Below are positions 9,506-12,993 of a stretch of DNA of 12,993 bases, piece by piece. The stretch is from Actinomortierella ambigua (taxonomy: Eukaryota; Mortierellomycota; Mortierellomycetes; Mortierellales; Mortierellaceae): NCBI GenBank assembly GCA_016098155.1, contig JAAAJB010000637.1, forward strand, positions 6,592-19,584, given 5' to 3'. The number at the start of each line of letters is the position of its first letter. The first letter of the stretch is position 1. The notes beneath the pieces were generated by a model. That model saw only the letters and a program-made list of their open reading frames with translations, searched no databases and was not told the origin of the DNA. The position numbers and the translations under genes were made by a program.

Positions 9506-9953
9506 CGTGAAGGTGGCAGCTCATGAGGTGCGGGAACTGGAAAGGGTCACCGACATCGTAAAAATGCTGAGCGTTGAATCGTGTTTGTCCCCTTCTTTCT
9601 TTTCTAGGCGACAAATCATGATCAAGCGATTATGGTGGAGGGCGAGGGTGAGCAAAGCAACAAAGGGGAGTGTATACAACAAGGGGGAGTGCTAAGTCCA
9701 TGTCAAAACACCTTCCTGTTGAAAATTTAAGGGGGAAAATGCGAATGGTCAAGGGGTGCTGGCGGCGTACCAGAGTCGAAGAATGATGATTTTTAAAAGC
9801 AGGGGGGGGGCTGTGACCTGTGCACACCAAGCCCGGATTGTGCTAACGTGGTCCTCGGATCTCTCCAAGGGACCGCCGTATCCTTATGACATGTCCAAAA
9901 TACCGAAAATATCTTAAAGTTGGTATATCCATTGCCGCCGTACTCATAACCCC

Positions 9954-10088
9954 ATGTTTTGCGAGGCAACTCTCCAGGACTACAGTGATCATGATTTGGA
10001 GGAGTTCAGCCATGACCCAATGGATGATATCTTCGGGTCATACACCTACTCAGGCAGACCTAGAAACACACCAAATATCCGAGTTTGA
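9954..10088 (+). CDS. Short orphan open frame, 44 codons, acidic; possible gene fragment
   Basis: A plus-strand frame from ATG 9954 to TGA 10086-10088 lies in the unique spacer between the two duplicated units. It encodes MFCEATLQDYSDHDLEEF followed by SHDPMDDIFGSYTYSGR and ends NTPNIRV. Its composition (many Asp/Glu, Tyr, Phe, Gly) looks more like real protein than the surrounding random frames. A CAG acceptor-like site at 9975-9977 could make it a terminal exon. I recognise no family. It may be a relic of a gene or transposon, or chance. Confidence 0.25.
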   Translation: MFCEATLQDYSDHDLEEFSHDPMDDIFGSYTYSGRPRNTPNIRV

Positions 10089-10741
10089 GTGTTTCTTCAC
10101 GTACTTTTTCAGATTACTACAGCATGTTCATAGCGTATTTTCTGACAAATGTGGGCAACAAAGGAAGAGACAGTCATCAACATATGATTAGCCATAACGG
10201 GGACAAGAAGGGCCGGCATAACCACGAGGTATCATCGGTGCCAAATCGTTCTGGTCTCTTGCACGCACAATGACGGTCGATTATTAGGCGAGAGAACCTG
10301 TCAAACAGAGTTCTTAAATGCAACACTGCCATGTATCTCTCTTTGGTCGGTCGCGACTTTGTGTTTCCATGGAACGAAATTTCAACGCGTCCTCCCTCGG
10401 ACGCCAACAGTGCGTTTATACATCATTCCCCGAGGCGCCGTAACAAACAGCAAAGACAACCACACCTGCTCTTCCACGGCCCACACATGCAAGGTCACCT
10501 GTTGACTCTTGCTCCAGGTATCTTTTTCTGATTCTGACCCACAAGAGTCCGAGAACAACAAGGAAATCCTAGCTTCATTGATGTGCACTCACTCTGAAAT
10601 GATAATACGAATACCGTCGCATGCTAACCTCTACAAGCCTCGACCGGCGTTCAATCTCTCCAATGAAGAGCTGAGACAGCCCCGCCCCCTCTTTTTTTTT
10701 TTTTTTTTTGTGGATTTCTGACGAGATTTCACGCAAACAGT

Positions 10742-10747
10742 TTTATT
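10742..10747 (-). terminator. Poly(A) signal AATAAA of secreted-protein gene 2
   Basis: Minus-strand AATAAA lies about 103 bp beyond the stop codon and corresponds in position and flanks to the signal of gene 1 at 8892-8897. Confidence 0.6.
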
Positions 10748-10804
10748 TAATCGAGTTCTCAACCCCAAACAGAAAAGAAACTTAAGAACGAGCCATGAAA
10801 ATAG

Positions 10805-10826
10805 AAAAAAAAAAGGGGGGGGGGGG
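10805..10826. repeat. A10G12 homopolymer pair in the 3' UTR of gene 2
   Basis: Ten A then twelve G on the plus strand lie 24 bp from the stop codon of secreted-protein gene 2. The matching place in unit 1 has only a short A run. It is prone to slippage and to sequencing error. Confidence 0.8.
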
Positions 10827-10849
10827 AAATGCCGCTCCAAGCTACAAAA

Positions 10850-11107
10850 TCACTCGTACCATTTCCAACAAGTCCAAAAGCCTGACTTGCATCTATCACC
10901 GTCGCTGGTAAATAAGTTGTTTTTGTCACAAACACTCTTGTGGGTTTCTCCGCATGGATTCTGCTCGCATGCACAGCAATAGCGTATAAATTCACGGCCA
11001 TTCTCAGCACCATCGTCTAGCATTGTGCAACCCGTGCCTTGACCGTGAACCACGCGTGAACTCAGCACTGCCAACAAGACGCAAGCCCAAAGAGTTCTTT
11101 GAATCAT
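10850..11107 (-). CDS. Small secreted cysteine-rich protein 2, paralogue of gene 1
   Basis: An 85-residue predicted secreted protein of unknown function. The signal peptide (residues 1-22, MIQRTLWACVLLAVLSS..HG) is nearly the same as that of gene 1 and is followed by QG. The mature part has eight cysteines: C-x16-CC-x1-C-x4-C-x7-C-x12-C-x6-C. From the YCC motif to the end, 15 of 42 residues match gene 1 by hand alignment, and 7 of those 15 are cysteines. Charge and aromatic content differ: this copy ends in CWKWYE where gene 1 ends in CQKQLP. It has its own TATA box, probable UTR intron and poly(A) signal, so nothing suggests it is broken. Function could be effector, antimicrobial or cell-wall related. 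No known domain is recognised. Confidence 0.78.
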   Translation of the reverse strand: MIQRTLWACVLLAVLSSRVVHGQGTGCTMLDDGAENGREFIRYCCACEQNPCGETHKSVCDKNNLFTSDGDRCKSGFWTCWKWYE

Positions 11108-11135
11108 TGTAACAAAAAAACCGAATTCTCGCTTT

Positions 11136-11288
11136 CTATCGTATGTAGCATCGGCAGATGTTGTACGTTAGGACACGAAGACCTCGTGTGCATGGTACTA
11201 CTTGGCCATTGTTATTCTATCAATCTCTCCCTCTGTCCCCCCCCCCTTGTTTTTAAAAAATTATAGAGCGCAAATTCCAAGGCCTTAC
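11136..11288 (-). other. Predicted 5'-UTR intron of secreted-protein gene 2
   Basis: Donor CTTTG|GTAAGG at 11288, TCCTAAC near 11174 and acceptor GATAG at 11136 (minus strand) repeat the signals of gene 1 in the same order. The intron is 153 bp and contains a G run (about 11238-11247 as C on the plus strand). Confidence 0.5.
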
Positions 11289-11598
11289 CAAAGTGTGGAC
11301 AATGAGGAGAGAGAGTGGATTTGGTTAGTTGGTGTTCCGAGCGACTTTCGTGGACTCGATTCTGAGGGGCAGTCTTGCGAGGAATACAGGAGGGCTTGCT
11401 GGTTATGGCGGCTCTCGAAGAAAAAAAAGCAAGGTGCTTGTGGTAGTGGCGGTGGGTACAGTACTATAATGCTTGCGACGGTACTTGATATAGTTCTTGC
11501 GGCGTTTTGGCGCAGGATATTGTTAGAGTTCAGAGTCGAGGTCAGTTGGGATAGTTAAGATAGATGTGTGTACTGGACTGCAGAGTAGGAACAACGTT

Positions 11599-11606
11599 TA
11601 TTTATA
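11599..11606 (-). promoter_or_regulatory. TATA box (TATAAATA) of secreted-protein gene 2
   Basis: TATAAATA on the minus strand lies within the 127-bp block (11565-11691) that is about 97% identical to unit 1. The first UTR exon here would be longer than in gene 1 because of an inserted segment (about 11365-11500). Confidence 0.6.
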
Positions 11607-11720
11607 CGTGAAGGTGACAGCTCATGGGGTGCGGGAACTGGAAAGGGTCACCGACATCGTAAAAATGCTGAGCGTTGAATCGTGTTTGTCCTCCTCTTTC
11701 TTTTTTCTGGGCGACATATC

Positions 11721-12090
11721 AGGATCAAGCGATGCTGGTGGAGGGCGAGAGTGAGAAAACAACAAAGGGGAGTGTAAACAATGCCAAGTGCATGTTAAAA
11801 TACCTCCCTGTTGAAAATGTAAGGGGGAAAGATGCGAATGGTCGAGGAGTGCTGATGGCGTACCAGAGCAGTAGAATGTTGATTTTGATGAGCAGGGTGA
11901 GGTGTCAGGATCAAGCGATGCCGAGAGGGCGGGCGGTGTAACAACAAAGAATACTACCAAGTCCATGGTAGTCTACACTACTTGCCTTTCAATAGTCTAA
12001 TGAGAAGGAAAAGAATGAGAATGGTCAAAGGGATGCCGAAAAGGTAGACCAGGGGCAGAAGAGTGATGATTTTGATGAGCAGGGGGGGCC
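11721..12090. repeat. Nested tandem duplication (~185 bp) upstream of gene 2 promoter
   Basis: A module beginning aggatcaagcgatg and ending near ttttgatgagcaggg occurs at 11721-11899 and again at 11907-12088. Unit 1 has the module once (about 9618-9810). The two copies in unit 2 are diverged from each other, so the duplication is not very recent. Confidence 0.7.
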
Positions 12091-12125
12091 TGCGCAACAC
12101 CAAGCTCACATTGTGTTAGCTCGGT

Positions 12126-12722
12126 TCCGCAGACGGTAACTCTGGCCTAAAAAGAAGCGGACCGAGCGACTGGCGGAGAGCTCTATATCTTCGGTGTCTA
12201 CAAGACAAAGAGCCACCTAAATATTATTGTTGTTAGAGCCACCAAGAGTTACACATTAGTATGTACGTACTACAGGATCTTGAAGGCGCTTGTCACTTCA
12301 TGTTAGCAGACGGCGTGTCGGAAAGGGGGAAAGTAACATGTTCAAAAGTACGAGATAGGATCGTACATACACCTGCTAAAAACCACACCAAAAATACTAG
12401 AGTGCGAGTGGTTCTCCACGTACGTACTCAGGCAACTGCAACAACATCATCAGTGGGATCTTCGTGCGTGGGTTCAACAAGGGACAGTCACCAAGCCCAG
12501 CGTTTGATAGGGTAACACAGCATTAGAGCTCCAAAATCACATAGGGCCGCACACTTATTGAAATTACAAAGGAAGGGTGCGGAGAACGGTATTATTCTTA
12601 GGAGGGAGAGAGAGAGGGGGGAAAGAATGCTAATCTGGGGAGGAGGGGGAGATGCGGTGTATATGTTGAATGAAAGATTGCGCGAAAAAAAATGGCTGGG
12701 CAGAAAAAAAAACTTGGGGGTT
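12126..12722. other. Intergenic region without a supported gene
   Basis: This stretch holds a repeated gtacgtact(a/c) motif (about 12262 and 12420), purine-rich tracts (about 12600-12650) and A runs (about 12686 and 12704). It includes the 3' UTR of the gene to the right. I see no coding exon or RNA gene, and no third copy of the secreted-protein gene. Confidence 0.6.
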
Positions 12723-12993
12723 TCAATCATCGTCCTCGTCGTCTTCGACATTGTTTACTGCTACTGCTGGCGTCTTGAGCTCAGGCAAGGCGGTCACGAT
12801 GACTTTGGCCTCGCTGGGGAAGATGTAGTCGACGACGCCTTCCTCCTTGGATGGATAGTACGCCGGGAGCTCTGTTCCCGACTCGTACAGCGGCTTGCTG
12901 ACCGAGATGGTCAGGTCCTCCACATCCACCTCGTCCATCTCCGAGTCGTCCTCGTCGTCTTCGACAGTAATGAAATCCAGCTCCTGCGTCTGT
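12723..12993 (-). CDS. Acidic C-terminus of an unrecognised protein, partial
   Basis: A minus-strand frame enters from the right edge of the window and ends at TGA (12725-12723). About 89 codons are visible. It starts QTQELDFITVEDDED, continues through an acidic stretch (SEMDEVDVEDL), then a less biased segment (SKPLYESGTELPAYYPSKEE, then VVDYIFPSEAKVIVTALPEL), and ends in a second acidic tail, NNVEDDEDDD. The open frame runs to the window edge, so an internal Met (12938) is not the start. Acidic tails of this type are common in nuclear and nucleolar proteins, but I do not recognise the family and assign no function. Confidence 0.6.
   Translation of the reverse strand, partial: QTQELDFITVEDDEDDSEMDEVDVEDLTISVSKPLYESGTELPAYYPSKEEGVVDYIFPSEAKVIVTALPELKTPAVAVNNVEDDEDDD

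Larger units (their letters stand above)
8510..9860. repeat. Tandem segmental duplication, unit 1
   Basis: This segment aligns over most of its length with 10225-12125 and includes the 3' flank, coding region, 5'-UTR intron and promoter of a small secreted protein gene. The best-matching block is 9464-9590 against 11565-11691, with 4 differences in 127 bp by my hand count. Other parts are diverged or carry indels. Boundaries are approximate: homology fades near 8510 on the left and after the caccaagc..attgtg..ta segment near 9850 on the right. Confidence 0.85.
9217..9953. other. Promoter and 5' UTR region of secreted-protein gene 1, then unique sequence
   Basis: This stretch holds the 5'-UTR intron, the TATA box and the conserved upstream module (about 9618-9810) of unit 1. 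Past about 9860 the sequence is not shared with unit 2. An apparent plus-strand frame (9246-9695) is rejected because the four differences from its unit 2 counterpart all change amino acids. Confidence 0.6.
10089..10849. other. Non-coding 3' flank of secreted-protein gene 2
   Basis: From about 10225 this aligns with 8510-8964 of unit 1. An extra segment of roughly 150-200 bp (about 10520-10690) is absent from unit 1. It ends at a T run (about 10691-10709). No gene is supported. Confidence 0.6.
10225..12125. repeat. Tandem segmental duplication, unit 2
   Basis: This is the second copy of the segment at 8510-9860, in the same orientation. It is about 0.55 kb longer. The extra length comes from an insertion in the 3' flank (about 10520-10690), about 100 bp in the first UTR exon (about 11365-11500), a longer UTR intron, and an internal tandem duplication at about 11721-12090. 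Boundaries are approximate. Confidence 0.85.

Noticed and set aside
8459..10407. Minus-strand frames sharing FDRFSRL(V/I)ID(H/R)HCA in the 3' flanks of both units
   Set aside because: The shared frame covers only about 15 codons. Beyond it the alignment needs indels and the encoded sequences diverge, as expected for duplicated non-coding DNA.
9246..11754. Matching plus-strand frames in both units (CTGLQSR..VYLYVKV.. and so on) as a conserved gene family
   Set aside because: The four nucleotide differences in the shared block are all amino-acid changing in this frame, and the block contains the minus-strand TATA box. It is better explained as conserved promoter DNA.
12110..12180. Possible tRNA-like element around ggttccgcagacgg
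   Set aside because: No matching acceptor, D-arm or anticodon-arm pairing could be traced around it. It is the decaying right edge of unit 2.

Overview
The window is eukaryotic and most likely fungal. Genes are compact, with introns of roughly 95-195 bp, GTA-type donors, CTAAC-like branch sites and many triplet microsatellites inside coding regions. The two best-conserved genes are typical eukaryotic single-copy genes. Intron size, the Ser/Thr/Ala/Pro-rich insertions and the small secreted proteins suggest an early-diverging filamentous fungus, perhaps Mortierella-like. That placement is inference, not proof.

The left half (1-8100) is ordinary gene space. An importin-7/8-type karyopherin (Sxm1/Nmd5 family) runs leftward off the window, with four N-terminal exons visible (109-1106). 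It shares a 688-bp pyrimidine-rich divergent promoter with a complete six-exon DDB1 gene on the plus strand (1795-6335, 1284 codons), the adaptor of CUL4 ubiquitin ligases. DDB1 converges on a minus-strand GNAT-family acetyltransferase gene (6533-8098) whose catalytic domain is split by a long low-complexity insert. Upstream of that start (8099-8430) there is coding-like sequence broken over three frames, either missed exons or a decayed fragment.

The right half (about 8500-12700) is accessory in character. Two diverged tandem units (about 8510-9860 and 10225-12125) each carry, on the minus strand, one small cysteine-rich secreted protein gene of 83 or 85 codons. Each gene has a signal peptide, eight mature cysteines with matching spacing, a probable 5'-UTR intron, a TATA box and a poly(A) signal. 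A 127-bp block around the TATA boxes is about 97% identical between the units, and the signal peptides match closely. The mature peptides share only about a third of their residues. This is the pattern of a diversifying secreted or effector-like family and is the most interesting item here. Unit 2 also carries a nested ~185-bp tandem duplication upstream of its promoter. The window ends in the acidic C-terminus of an unrecognised minus-strand gene (12723-12993). I saw no tRNA, rRNA, CRISPR array or intact transposon.
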